Source: JANNMJ01 sp031397815 (GTDB taxonomy: Bacteria; Bacteroidota; Bacteroidia; Cytophagales; Hymenobacteraceae). Taken from it: DNA of 26,938 bases. Shown here in pieces: positions 1 to 7,303 of this stretch. The stretch covers positions 1 through 26,938 of the forward strand of contig JANNMJ010000165.1 of assembly GCA_031397815.1 (NCBI GenBank), in the 5' to 3' direction. Positions within the stretch are counted from its first letter, which is position 1. Each line of letters opens with the position of its first letter. The translations under genes and the position numbers were made by a program. A model generated the notes under the pieces. The model ran no database searches. It saw nothing but the letters and a program-made list of their open reading frames with translations, and was not told the DNA's origin.

Positions 1-138
1 TTTGGCGGTTGATTACTGAATTTTGGTCTTCTATGTCGGGGGGCTTTTTGGGGGTCGCCTGGGCGCGGCGTCCGGGGCCCCCCGGGCCCAAACGCCTCCA
101 CGCTACAACCTAAATCTGCTCTAAAACGCACTTGGTAT

Positions 139-191
139 GGACGCCTATTGGTGGCGTCCTATTCAGACAGAGGACGCCAGTAGGCGTCCCT
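139..191. repeat. Paired short palindromes upstream of the histidine kinase
   Basis: Two palindromic units lie back to back. The first reads GGACGCC, 7 bases, GGCGTCC (139-159). The second reads GGACGCC, 4 bases, GGCGTCC (172-189). The second unit read in reverse complement nearly reproduces the first, so they are two copies of one dispersed repeat. They fall inside an upward extension of the kinase reading frame, which argues that this extension is not translated. No other gene is seen in 1-233. Confidence 0.6.
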
Positions 192-233
192 ACGCGAGCA
201 TATATCAACACTGAACCCGCTCTAAATCTTCCG

Positions 234-1643
234 ATGAGCCTCGCCTTTAAAGACCGAATCGCCCTTTATTACACCCTTGCCACGGCCGCGCTGGTAGCCG
301 CCGTGTACGCCGTGGTGTTCGGGGTGGTGCAGAACCGCGTGTATGCGGGCCTGGATGCGCGGCTCCGGTTTGAGGTCGATAAGCACCGTAACGAGCTGCG
401 TATCCGCGGCGATACCATTCATTTCCTCAATAAAGGCGAATGGCAGGAGCGCGAGCACCGCGAAGTAGACGTCGACCCGGTTTTTCTCCAGCTCAACGAC
501 CGGCACGGGCACTTGATGGACCGCTCGCCGAACCTCAAAGCCGACCGCCTCAGCTTCACGCCGCCCACGCCCGGCACCGGGCAGGCGCCGCTCAGCTCCA
601 CGTTGCGCGGGGCGCATATTCGGCAGTTTCAGCTCCCGCTCAGTCCGCCCGATAGCGATGGCCGGGCGCCGATTGGGTATTTGTTGGCGGCTATTTCTTC
701 GGAAGCCGCGCAGCACGTTATTGCCAGTCTGGCGGTGGTGCTGCTGGGGTCGTTTCCGGTGGTAGTGCTGGTGCTGTTCGGCATTGCGCGGGTGTTGGCG
801 GGCCGTAGCATCGCGCCGATTACGCAGATTACCGCCACTACCAACCGCATCACGCGCACCAACCTTTCCGAGCGCATCGCGCTGCCGCCGCGCCCCGACG
901 AGCTGCACACGCTCGCCACGGCCATCAACGGCTTACTTCAGAGGATTGAGCAGGCCGTGGAGCGCGAGAAACAGTTCACCGCCGACGCGTCGCACGAGCT
1001 GCGGACGCCGCTAGCGGTCCTGAAGGGCACGTTGGAAGTGTTGATTCGGAAGCCGCGCAGCGCCCCGGAATACGTGGAGCACATCCAGCTCGGCATTCTG
1101 GAGATTGACCGCCTGACGCACCTCGTCGACCAGCTCCTGCTGTTGGCGCGCTTCGAGAATCACGCGAAAAGCCTCAACCGACAGGAATTAAGCATCCTGA
1201 CGAGCATCCACGACGTGCTGCACCGCCTCCGCGACGACCTGAGCACGCAGCGCATCCGCGTCGATATAGTCCACGGCGAAGGCGAAGAACCGCCCGCCCT
1301 CCTCACCTCCGACCCCTACCTCCTCGACCTCATCCTCGATAACCTCCTCTCGAACGCCGTCAAATATTCGCCCGCCGGCTCAACCATCACTATCCGCCTC
1401 CACCCCACCGCCAACGGCCTCTCCTGCACCATCGCCGACCAAGGCATCGGCATCCGTCCCGACGACCTCGACCGCATCTTCGACCCGCTTTACCGCTCCG
1501 ACGCCCTCCAGCACAAGGAAATCGGCGGTACGGGCTTGGGGCTGTCCATCGTAGCGAAAGCGTGCGCGCTCCTCGGCATCGGCGTACGCGTGGAGAGCGT
1601 GTTGGGGCGCGGCACGACGTTTAGGCTGGATTTTCCGGGGTGA
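234..1643 (+). CDS. Sensor histidine kinase, HAMP/HisKA/HATPase type
   Basis: A membrane-bound two-component sensor kinase of 469 aa. Residues 9-32 and about 162-186 are hydrophobic membrane segments enclosing a periplasmic sensor region of about 130 residues. A HAMP linker follows (about 187-241). The HisKA phosphoacceptor motif SHELRTPL places the autophosphorylated His at 254. The ATP-binding domain shows the N box (DNLLSNAVKYSP, Asn about 374), G1 (DQGIG, about 402) and G2 (GGTGLGLS, about 431). The reading frame stays open up to 132, but I chose the ATG at 234 because MSLAFKDRIALYY begins directly before the first membrane segment, and the upstream codons lie over a palindromic repeat. 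No response regulator follows; a partner could lie just before the window. The signal sensed cannot be told from the sequence. The overall type is very secure. Confidence 0.95.
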   Translation: MSLAFKDRIALYYTLATAALVAAVYAVVFGVVQNRVYAGLDARLRFEVDKHRNELRIRGDTIHFLNKGEWQEREHREVDVDPVFLQLNDRHGHLMDRSPNLKADRLSFTPPTPGTGQAPLSSTLRGAHIRQFQLPLSPPDSDGRAPIGYLLAAISSEAAQHVIASLAVVLLGSFPVVVLVLFGIARVLAGRSIAPITQITATTNRITRTNLSERIALPPRPDELHTLATAINGLLQRIEQAVEREKQFTADASHELRTPLAVLKGTLEVLIRKPRSAPEYVEHIQLGILEIDRLTHLVDQLLLLARFENHAKSLNRQELSILTSIHDVLHRLRDDLSTQRIRVDIVHGEGEEPPALLTSDPYLLDLILDNLLSNAVKYSPAGSTITIRLHPTANGLSCTIADQGIGIRPDDLDRIFDPLYRSDALQHKEIGGTGLGLSIVAKACALLGIGVRVESVLGRGTTFRLDFPG

Positions 1644-1966
1644 TTTTTTGGGGTGATTTCCTGAGTTGATTTTGTTCTTGGAAGCTCAAGTTTCGGCATA
1701 AAACCCTATAAAATAAACGTCCCCGTTAGGGGACACCGTTCGGTAGCCGGGGGCGGTGCCCCCGGCTACCGCAAAACCCATTTATTCGGAGCGTCCCCGT
1801 CAGGGGATACCGTTTGGTAATTGCCTGCTATCCGCAATTACCGAACGGTATCCCCTGACGGGGACGCCTGTATTATTAAAATTTCAACCGGGGGCGTTGC
1901 CCCCGGCTACCGAACGGTGTCCCCTGACGGGGACGCGTTGAAACGGTCGATTATTCGCCCCCAAAC
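1644..1966. other. Gene-free interval filled by a repeat array
   Basis: This 323-base interval between the convergently transcribed kinase gene and the small exported-protein gene holds no credible coding region. Nearly all of it from 1718 onward is the palindromic array described separately. The first 70 bases show nothing recognisable. Confidence 0.7.
1718..1936. repeat. Nested palindromic repeat array
   Basis: Built from a unit that begins CGTCCCCGTCAGGGGA and continues with TACCGTT or CACCGTTCGGTAGCC. Copy one runs forward at 1718-1771 and ends in a perfect 14-bp hairpin (1741-1754 with 1758-1771, 3-base loop). A central copy forms a 34-bp inverted repeat (1791-1824 with 1834-1867) with a 9-base loop and a single T/C difference that still pairs as G-U in RNA. 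A third copy runs in reverse at 1888-1935. The outer copies are also reverse complements of each other, so the array is a palindrome inside a palindrome. It lies between convergent genes, where it could end transcription from both sides. No transposase is present; it resembles a REP/BIME-type element. Confidence 0.85.
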
Positions 1967-2392
1967 CTAGCGGCTCACCCGCACGGTCTTCCAGTAAATC
2001 GTGTCAGTCATCACGATTTCCATCTTGTACTCGCCGCTCGCTAAGCGCCCGACTTGCAGGGCGCGGGTGGCGTTTGGGCTAGGGTCGAGCAGGTCGGTGC
2101 GGATGATGCGGCTGGTTTTCGCATCGATCAGGCGGAACGTCGCGGGCTTGCTGATGCGGTGGTTGATGCGCACCCCAAACAGACCGGTTGTGCGGTTCGG
2201 AATCAGGTCGATCCCCGAAAGCGACTCGGCCACGATTGGCTCGGGCGCCTGCGACGGTTGCGCCGGAAACGACTTTTTAGCCGGCGACGCGGCCTTCTGC
2301 TTCTGAGCGAAAGCGCCGGTCGTGGTGGCCACGAGCAGCAAGAGCGAAAGGGCCGATGTAGTCAGAATACGGAGCGAGCGGGACGTAAGCAT
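1967..2392 (-). CDS. Small exported protein, mostly a T9SS-type C-terminal sorting domain
   Basis: 141 aa. Residues 1-29 form a signal peptide with a hydrophobic core (LSLLLLVATTT) and an A-F-A cleavage site before Gln30. A Lys/Pro/Ala/Gln-rich linker spans about 30-58. Residues 61-141 match the pattern of Bacteroidota type IX secretion C-terminal sorting domains: IPNRTTGLFGVRI corresponds to the usual YPNPTTG opening, followed by beta-strand segments and LASGEYKMEIV near the end. Almost nothing is left over to be cargo, which is unusual. A longer frame opens at 2539, but that would overlap the upstream ABC gene and place 49 residues before the signal peptide, so I chose the ATG at 2392. It follows the ABC transporter gene by 106 bases on the same strand. 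Function unknown; the sorting-domain resemblance is by pattern only. Confidence 0.75.
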   Translation of the reverse strand: MLTSRSLRILTTSALSLLLLVATTTGAFAQKQKAASPAKKSFPAQPSQAPEPIVAESLSGIDLIPNRTTGLFGVRINHRISKPATFRLIDAKTSRIIRTDLLDPSPNATRALQVGRLASGEYKMEIVMTDTIYWKTVRVSR

Positions 2393-2498
2393 GGCGGGAA
2401 CGAGAGGGGTGGTGAAGGTGATTTGCCGCGCCGGACACCCAGCGCGACGGGGTAAAGTCAAAATCGGGGCCATCGTATGAAATCCATCTCCCATCGGG

Positions 2499-4370
2499 CT
2501 AGCGGTACCCGGCGGCTTGAAGCTGAAACAGCTCCGCATAGCGCCCGCCGCGCCCCAACAACTCCTCGTGCGAGCCGATCTCGACGAACTCCCCGTTCTC
2601 GATGACCAAAATACGGTCCGCCATCCGTACCGTGCTGAACCGGTGGCTGATGAGGACGGCGGTGCGCCCCGTCGTCAGCTCCTTGAACCGTTGAAAAACC
2701 TCAAATTCGGCGCGCGCATCGAGCGCGGCGGTCGGCTCGTCGAGAATCAGGAGCTGGGCTTCGCGCATATACGCCCGTCCGAGGGCGATTTTCTGCCATT
2801 CGCCGCCGCTCAAATCCACGCCACCCGCGAACCGGCGCCCAATTACTTGGTCGTACCCATTCGCGAGCTTGCCGATGACCGAATCGGCCAGACTTTGCTG
2901 CGCGGCGTTCTGAATCCGCGCCTCATCCTGCCGCGCATCGATGCGCCCGACGGCGAGGTTGGTGCCGGCGGTCATCTGGAACCGCACGAAATCTTGGAAG
3001 ATGACGCCGATTTCCTGCCGCAGCTCGGCGGGGTCGTACTCGCGCAGGTCGTGCCCGTCGAGCAGGATGCGGCCTTCGGTGGGGTCGTATAACCGCGCCA
3101 GCAGCTTCACGAGCGTCGTTTTTCCGGCGCCGTTCTCGCCCACCAGCGCCAGCTTCTCGCCGACTTTCAGCGTGAACGAGAGGTTCCGAATCGCCCATTT
3201 CTGCGCCGTTCGGTACTTGAAGCCCACTTTCTCGAAAGTGAACCCTTCCTGAATCGGGTTCGGGAACGGCCGGGCGCTGCCGGTGCGAATGATGCGTGGT
3301 TGCAGCTCGAAAAACTCGAAGAAATCCTGTAGATAGAGCGCCCCGTCGGCCACCTGCCCGAACCGGCTCAACACACCTTCCAGCAGCCCCCGCAGTCGCT
3401 GAAACGAGCCGCTCAGAAACGCCAGTGACCCGATGCTGATCTGGCCGCGCACGGCCTGCACCAGAATCCAGGCATACGCCGCGTAATACCCCGCCGAGCC
3501 GAGCGCGGCCAACACCGTCCCCCACCCCGCCCGCCGAATGGAGAGGGCGCGGTTCTGGTCGTAAAACTGATTCGAGAGCGTGCGGAAGCGGTCGATCAGG
3601 AACTCCGAAAGGCCGAAAATCTTCACTTCCTTCGCCGTTTCGTCGCTGGCGCCCACGAATCGCAGGTAATCCAGCTCGCGCCGCTCCGGCGTCCAGGAGT
3701 GGGTGAGCGAGTAGGAGCGCTCGTTGAAGTGCGATTCTCCCAGAAACGCCGGAATCACGGCCACAATCACGAGCGCAATCAGCCACGGGTTGAAGATGAC
3801 CAGCCCGGCGCCGAGAAACGCCATCGTAATCAAATCCTGCCCCTGCGCGAGGAGCTGGCTCAGCAGCGCCGTGCGGCCGAGCGTCTGCCGCCGGGCGCGT
3901 TCGAGCTTATCGTAAAACTCAGAGTCCTCGAACTGGTCGAGGTCCAGTTCAGCGGCGTGCTGCATCAGGCGCACCGACGTCTCATTCGTGAACCGGTCGG
4001 CGAGGAGCGAGTCGAGGAGCGCCGTGAGCCGCCCCAGCCCGTCGGCGAGCAGCGCGAGGCCGAACTCGATGGCCAGCAGCCGCAGCACGGGCGCGGGGTC
4101 GGCGCCGCCGTTGGCGGCAGTTTTGGAGAGAAGTACGACTTGGTCGAGAATCAGCTTCGCGACCCACAACGTGGCCACCGGCAGCGCCGCCCGGCTCACC
4201 CGCAGCAGCAACGAGGCGAACGCGAGGCGCGGGTCGGTAGCCCAAATCAGCTTCAGAAACGGCGGCACGTGCCGCAGCGCCGCAAAGCGCGCTTTGAACG
4301 TAGGGCGGGGCTTCGCCGACGGATCGGCGCCAGCTTCCCGCCGCGAAAAGGAACGGGTCAGTAACGACAT
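2499..4370 (-). CDS. ABC transporter, fused permease and ATP-binding protein
   Basis: A 623-aa half-transporter of the exporter (MsbA/MDR-like) type, expected to act as a homodimer in the inner membrane. The N-terminal half holds hydrophobic segments at about 45-80, 95-125, 180-210 and 283-325, fitting a six-helix permease domain. The ATPase half shows Walker A GENGAGKTT (411-419), Q-loop Gln459, the ABC signature LSGGEW (520-525), Walker B LLILDEPT (540-547) and the switch His576. The stretch around TAKEVKIFGL (245-254) is typical of the cytoplasmic coupling region in this subfamily. The substrate cannot be read from sequence; lipid, peptide or drug export are all possible. The next gene on the same strand encodes the small T9SS-domain protein, so co-transcription is possible. 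The start at 4370 is the first Met and gives a normal length. Confidence 0.95.
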   Translation of the reverse strand: MSLLTRSFSRREAGADPSAKPRPTFKARFAALRHVPPFLKLIWATDPRLAFASLLLRVSRAALPVATLWVAKLILDQVVLLSKTAANGGADPAPVLRLLAIEFGLALLADGLGRLTALLDSLLADRFTNETSVRLMQHAAELDLDQFEDSEFYDKLERARRQTLGRTALLSQLLAQGQDLITMAFLGAGLVIFNPWLIALVIVAVIPAFLGESHFNERSYSLTHSWTPERRELDYLRFVGASDETAKEVKIFGLSEFLIDRFRTLSNQFYDQNRALSIRRAGWGTVLAALGSAGYYAAYAWILVQAVRGQISIGSLAFLSGSFQRLRGLLEGVLSRFGQVADGALYLQDFFEFFELQPRIIRTGSARPFPNPIQEGFTFEKVGFKYRTAQKWAIRNLSFTLKVGEKLALVGENGAGKTTLVKLLARLYDPTEGRILLDGHDLREYDPAELRQEIGVIFQDFVRFQMTAGTNLAVGRIDARQDEARIQNAAQQSLADSVIGKLANGYDQVIGRRFAGGVDLSGGEWQKIALGRAYMREAQLLILDEPTAALDARAEFEVFQRFKELTTGRTAVLISHRFSTVRMADRILVIENGEFVEIGSHEELLGRGGRYAELFQLQAAGYR

Positions 4371-4499
4371 GACGGAAGCTTACGCAAAAGCAAGTCCGAC
4401 GGTGAAAAGCTGGCGCTTCGGCAGGAAACGCCCCTTAATCTTGTGTTTCGGTTGCGGACGGCTGAACTCGCAGGCCCGCCGTGCGTTCATTTCTCCTCT

Positions 4500-5078
4500 A
4501 TGCACCTCATCGAACCACACTATGCCTGGCAAGAGCTGTATCAAGCCAGCGAAGACCCGCGCTCGCCGCTGTTCGGCGCGGAAAACGACCTCAACTCGTA
4601 CACCAACACGATTTACGGGTACTACATCCACCCCCAGTGGGACTCCCTCGAATCGGATACGCTGTACCTAAAAATCCTCTTCGCCGATTACGACACCGAC
4701 CACGCCGCTATCATCGAGCTGCTCGGCGAGTGGAACGACGCGATTGAGAACGACGTGATGAACCTCAAGCGCCAAATCATCGACCCGCTCCTCGCGCAAG
4801 GCATCCGTCGGTTCATCCTCATCGGCGAAAACGTCTTCAACTTCCACGGCTCCGACGATGAGTACTACGCCGAATGGTTCGACGATGTCGACGACGAGCA
4901 GGGTTGGGTAGCCGGGCTAGGTTTCCAAGAGCACGTCCGCCGCGAAATGGCGCAATACCACGTCGATTCCTACCTCAACCTCGGCGGCACCCTCGACGCC
5001 CTGCCGTGGCGAACCCTCAAGCCCGCCCAGCTCGTGGCGGTAGTCGAGGGGCTGATTCAGCGGCGGTTGGGGGCGTGA
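4500..5078 (+). CDS. Conserved bacteroidete protein of unknown function
   Basis: 192 aa, rich in Asp, Glu and aromatic residues, with no signal peptide and no membrane segment, so probably cytoplasmic. I recognise its general pattern (start MHLIEPHYAWQELY, middle RRFILIGENVFNFHGSDDEYYAEW) as a family recurring in Cytophagales genomes without an assigned role. The acidic run DDVDDEQ near residues 133-139 and the NFHGSDDEYY motif are the most distinctive parts. The frame extends up to 4443, but the ATG at 4500 gives the usual family start. It is divergent from the ABC transporter gene (129 bases between starts) and no enzyme motif is visible. The call as a real gene is secure; the function is not known. 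Confidence 0.85.
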   Translation: MHLIEPHYAWQELYQASEDPRSPLFGAENDLNSYTNTIYGYYIHPQWDSLESDTLYLKILFADYDTDHAAIIELLGEWNDAIENDVMNLKRQIIDPLLAQGIRRFILIGENVFNFHGSDDEYYAEWFDDVDDEQGWVAGLGFQEHVRREMAQYHVDSYLNLGGTLDALPWRTLKPAQLVAVVEGLIQRRLGA

Positions 5079-5120
5079 GGGGGGGTAGGTTCTCATGGCG
5101 CTACGTGGCCGATTGGGGTG

Positions 5121-5246
5121 TCCCCCCACCCCGGCCGTTCCGGCCACCCCTCCCCTCCGGGGCGGGGAGTTTGCTCCCTTAGTGCGCTAAGCCCGAACTC
5201 TCCGCCCCCTTTGGGGGAGGGGTGCCCCGAAGGGGCGGGGTGGGGA
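5121..5246. repeat. Long imperfect palindrome, about 50-base arms
   Basis: The left arm (about 5121-5170) begins TCCCCCCACCCCGGCC and contains CTCCGGGGCGGGGAG. The right arm (about 5197-5246) contains CTCCGCCCCCTTTGGGGG and ends GGGGCGGGGTGGGGA. They are reverse complements apart from scattered mismatches, separated by a loop of about 26 bases containing AGTGCGCTAAGC. It lies between two convergent genes. It has the look of a miniature palindromic element rather than a simple terminator, and a separate terminator follows. Confidence 0.75.
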
Positions 5247-5320
5247 ACGCGGTTACGGCAATGCGGCTAAGTCAACGTGGTTGAGCCAACGGCAAATCCG
5301 CCGCAAACTCACCAAAACAC

Positions 5321-5357
5321 AAAAAAGCCTTCCCACTTACGCAGGAAGGCTTTTTTT
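5321..5357. terminator. Bidirectional intrinsic terminator
   Basis: A run of A, then AGCCTTCC, a loop of about 10 bases, GGAAGGCT and a run of T (AAAAAAGCCTTCC with GGAAGGCTTTTTTT). The stem ends 35 bases past the stop of the lipoprotein gene on the minus strand, and the T-tracts on both strands let it also stop transcription arriving from the plus-strand gene at 4500-5078. Confidence 0.88.
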
Positions 5358-5391
5358 AAGCTAAGACATAAGCGACCTAAGGCCGCTCAGA

Positions 5392-5673
5392 CTACTTGTG
5401 CTCTTCGGTAGCTGGAGCTGGAGCTTCGGCCGGGGTTTCGGTTGCAGCCGGAGCAGCAGCGTCCATCTTGTCGGCGTTGTCTTCCATTTTGTCAGCGGTA
5501 GAGTCAGCAGCTTCGCGGGTTGCGTCAGCAGCATCTTCCATTTTGTCGGCTTGAGCTTCGCCAGCAGCTTCTACGTTGTCAGCAGCTTGCTCGGTAGCGT
5601 TCTCTTTCGGCGAATCGCACGAAGCGAAGGTGAACGAGGCAGCAGCAAACATCAGAAACAGGACCTTCTTCAT
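5392..5673 (-). CDS. Small repetitive lipoprotein
   Basis: 93 aa. The N-terminus MKKVLFLMFAAASFTFASC is a lipoprotein signal peptide, with the lipidated Cys at 19. The mature part consists almost wholly of Ala, Asp, Glu, Lys and Met in near-repeats of about eleven residues (for example ADKMEDAADATREAAD, then ADKMEDNADKMDAA), followed by a Pro/Ala/Glu/Thr tail. The 11-residue spacing suggests a long amphipathic helix lying on a surface, like apolipoprotein-type or LEA-like proteins. The frame extends to 5850, but the ATG at 5673 places the signal peptide at the N-terminus. It is followed by a strong terminator, which suggests a single-gene transcript and good expression. The role is unknown; envelope association is inferred from the lipobox. 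Confidence 0.87.
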   Translation of the reverse strand: MKKVLFLMFAAASFTFASCDSPKENATEQAADNVEAAGEAQADKMEDAADATREAADSTADKMEDNADKMDAAAPAATETPAEAPAPATEEHK

Positions 5674-5838
5674 CGTCTTTGTTGAAAAAATGGGGGTTGA
5701 AAAAACGGATTGTTGGGTACCCCCACGCGGGCGGCTTCCGGGCACTCTATACCTAGGCCCAAAAGAAGTAACCCGCCGATTGCGAAAATTTTTTCGAGAC
5801 CGATTCGAATCCCTCAGAACCTCGCAAAACCGCCGCGC

Positions 5839-5863
5839 GGGCGGGCACAAGCCCCACCCCTAC
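5839..5863 (-). repeat. Dispersed GTAGGGGCGGGC-type hairpin overlapping the der stop codon
   Basis: Read on the minus strand it starts GTAGGGGTGGGG, then CTTGT, then GCCCGCCC, and so can form a short hairpin. Its first bases contain the TAG that ends der (5860-5862). Related copies occur at 8905-8929, 8955-8980 and 26896-26920. Confidence 0.75.
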
Positions 5864-7170
5864 TTCTGCCGGAACGCAAGCGTAATCGGGACGCCCGAGA
5901 AGTCGAAATGCTCGCGGAGGCGGTTTTCGAGGAAGCGCATGTACGGCGCCTGCACGTACTGCGGCAGCGAGCAGAAGAACACGAACGTGGGGTTGCGGGC
6001 GTTCACCTGCGTCACGTACTTGATTTTCACCACTTTCCCCTTCACGATGGGCGGCGGCGTGTTCTCGATTTCTTCGAGCATCACGTCGTTGAGCTTCGAG
6101 GTCGAGATTTTCGTCATCTTGCGCTCGTAGACCTGAACAGCGGTTTCAATCGCCTTCAGCACCCGCTGCTTCGTCAGGACCGACGTGAAGATGATCGGCG
6201 GATACGTCATCGGGGCGATCTTTTCGTGGATCTGCTCCTCGAAAGTCCGGGTCGAGTGGGTGTCTTTTTCGACGAGATCCCACTTGTTCACCAGAATCAC
6301 GATGCCCTTCTTGTTGCGGTCGGCGAGGGTGATGATGTTCACGTCCTGCGCTTCGATGCCACGCGTGGCGTCGAGCATCACCATCACGACGTCGGAATCT
6401 TCCATCGCCCGAATCGAGCGCAGGTTCGAGTAGAACTCGATGTCTTCCGAAACTTTCGCTTTACGCCGCAGCCCGGCGGTATCAGTTAGGATGAAATCGT
6501 GCCCGAACGCGCTGTAACGCGTGTTGATGGCGTCGCGGGTGGTCCCGGCTTGGGGGGTCACGATGGCGCGCTCCTGCCCGAGCAACAGGTTCACCAGCGA
6601 CGACTTCCCGACGTTCGGCCGCCCCATCACCGCAATGCGCGGAATACCGTGGTCGGGGTTTTCCTGCCCGGTCGTCGGGAAATGCTTGATGACTTCGTCG
6701 AGCAAATCACCCGTACCGGCGCCGTTCTGCGCCGAAATCGGGTAGATAAAGCCGTCGCCGAGGCCGAGCGAGTAGAACTCACCCGTGTTGTGAGCGCGCT
6801 TGTTGTCGTCGGCTTTGTTGCCGATGACGAAAATCGGCTTCTTCGAGCGCCGCAGCACGTCGGCAAACTCTTCGTCGAGGCCCGTCAAACCGGTATCCAC
6901 GTCCACGACGAACATGATGACGTCGGCTTCATCGAGCGCCAGCTTCACCTGCTGCCGAATCTGCGCTTCAAACACATCTTCCGACCCCACGACGTAGCCG
7001 CCCGTGTCGATCACCGAAAAGCTGTAGCCCGTCCACTCGCCGTAACCGTAGTGCCGGTCGCGGGTGACGCCGCTTTGGTTGTCCATAATCGCTTGGCGGG
7101 AGCCGACCAAGCGGTTGAAAAGCGTGGATTTGCCCACGTTCGGGCGCCCCACAATGGCAATGGTATTCAT
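5860..7170 (-). CDS. der: Ribosome-assembly GTPase Der (EngA)
   Basis: A 436-aa double GTPase that helps assemble the 50S ribosomal subunit; normal length for the family. The first GTPase domain shows GRPNVGKS (8-15), DTGG (55-58) and NKAD (118-121). The second shows GRPNVGKS (183-190), DTAG (230-233) and NKWD (295-298). The C-terminal region (about 355-436) is the KH-like domain, with TPPPIVKGKVVKIKY and the family-typical ending ENRLREHFDFSGVPITL. It lies 133 bases downstream of era on the same strand, so the two GTPase genes may share a transcript. The stop codon is contributed by a dispersed repeat. Confidence 0.98.
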   Translation of the reverse strand: MNTIAIVGRPNVGKSTLFNRLVGSRQAIMDNQSGVTRDRHYGYGEWTGYSFSVIDTGGYVVGSEDVFEAQIRQQVKLALDEADVIMFVVDVDTGLTGLDEEFADVLRRSKKPIFVIGNKADDNKRAHNTGEFYSLGLGDGFIYPISAQNGAGTGDLLDEVIKHFPTTGQENPDHGIPRIAVMGRPNVGKSSLVNLLLGQERAIVTPQAGTTRDAINTRYSAFGHDFILTDTAGLRRKAKVSEDIEFYSNLRSIRAMEDSDVVMVMLDATRGIEAQDVNIITLADRNKKGIVILVNKWDLVEKDTHSTRTFEEQIHEKIAPMTYPPIIFTSVLTKQRVLKAIETAVQVYERKMTKISTSKLNDVMLEEIENTPPPIVKGKVVKIKYVTQVNARNPTFVFFCSLPQYVQAPYMRFLENRLREHFDFSGVPITLAFRQK

Positions 7171-7303
7171 GGTATTGGTTTTTCAGCCGCCCGTCCGACC
7201 CCGGGGCAGTTACCGAAAAAAGAAAGTGATAGTGGTCGGACTACATCAAGTCAATCTCAATTCAAATCAAGTCGGGTCTTGTCAACACCGACTCCCCCAA
7301 AAA

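Larger units (their letters stand above)
5079..5391. other. Gene-free interval with a large palindrome and a terminator
   Basis: This 313-base interval contains no convincing gene. It holds the 5121-5246 palindrome and, next to the lipoprotein gene, a strong bidirectional terminator. The remaining bases (about 5247-5320) show nothing recognisable. Confidence 0.7.

Noticed and set aside
132..233. Upstream extension of the histidine kinase frame
   Set aside because: It covers a palindromic repeat and would place 34 residues before the first membrane helix.
1718..1936. Possible CRISPR array
   Set aside because: The repeats are inverted, not direct, there are no equal-length spacers and no cas genes.
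5079..5320. Small open frames in the palindrome region
   Set aside because: They run through repeats and lack a start region or any homology I recognise.
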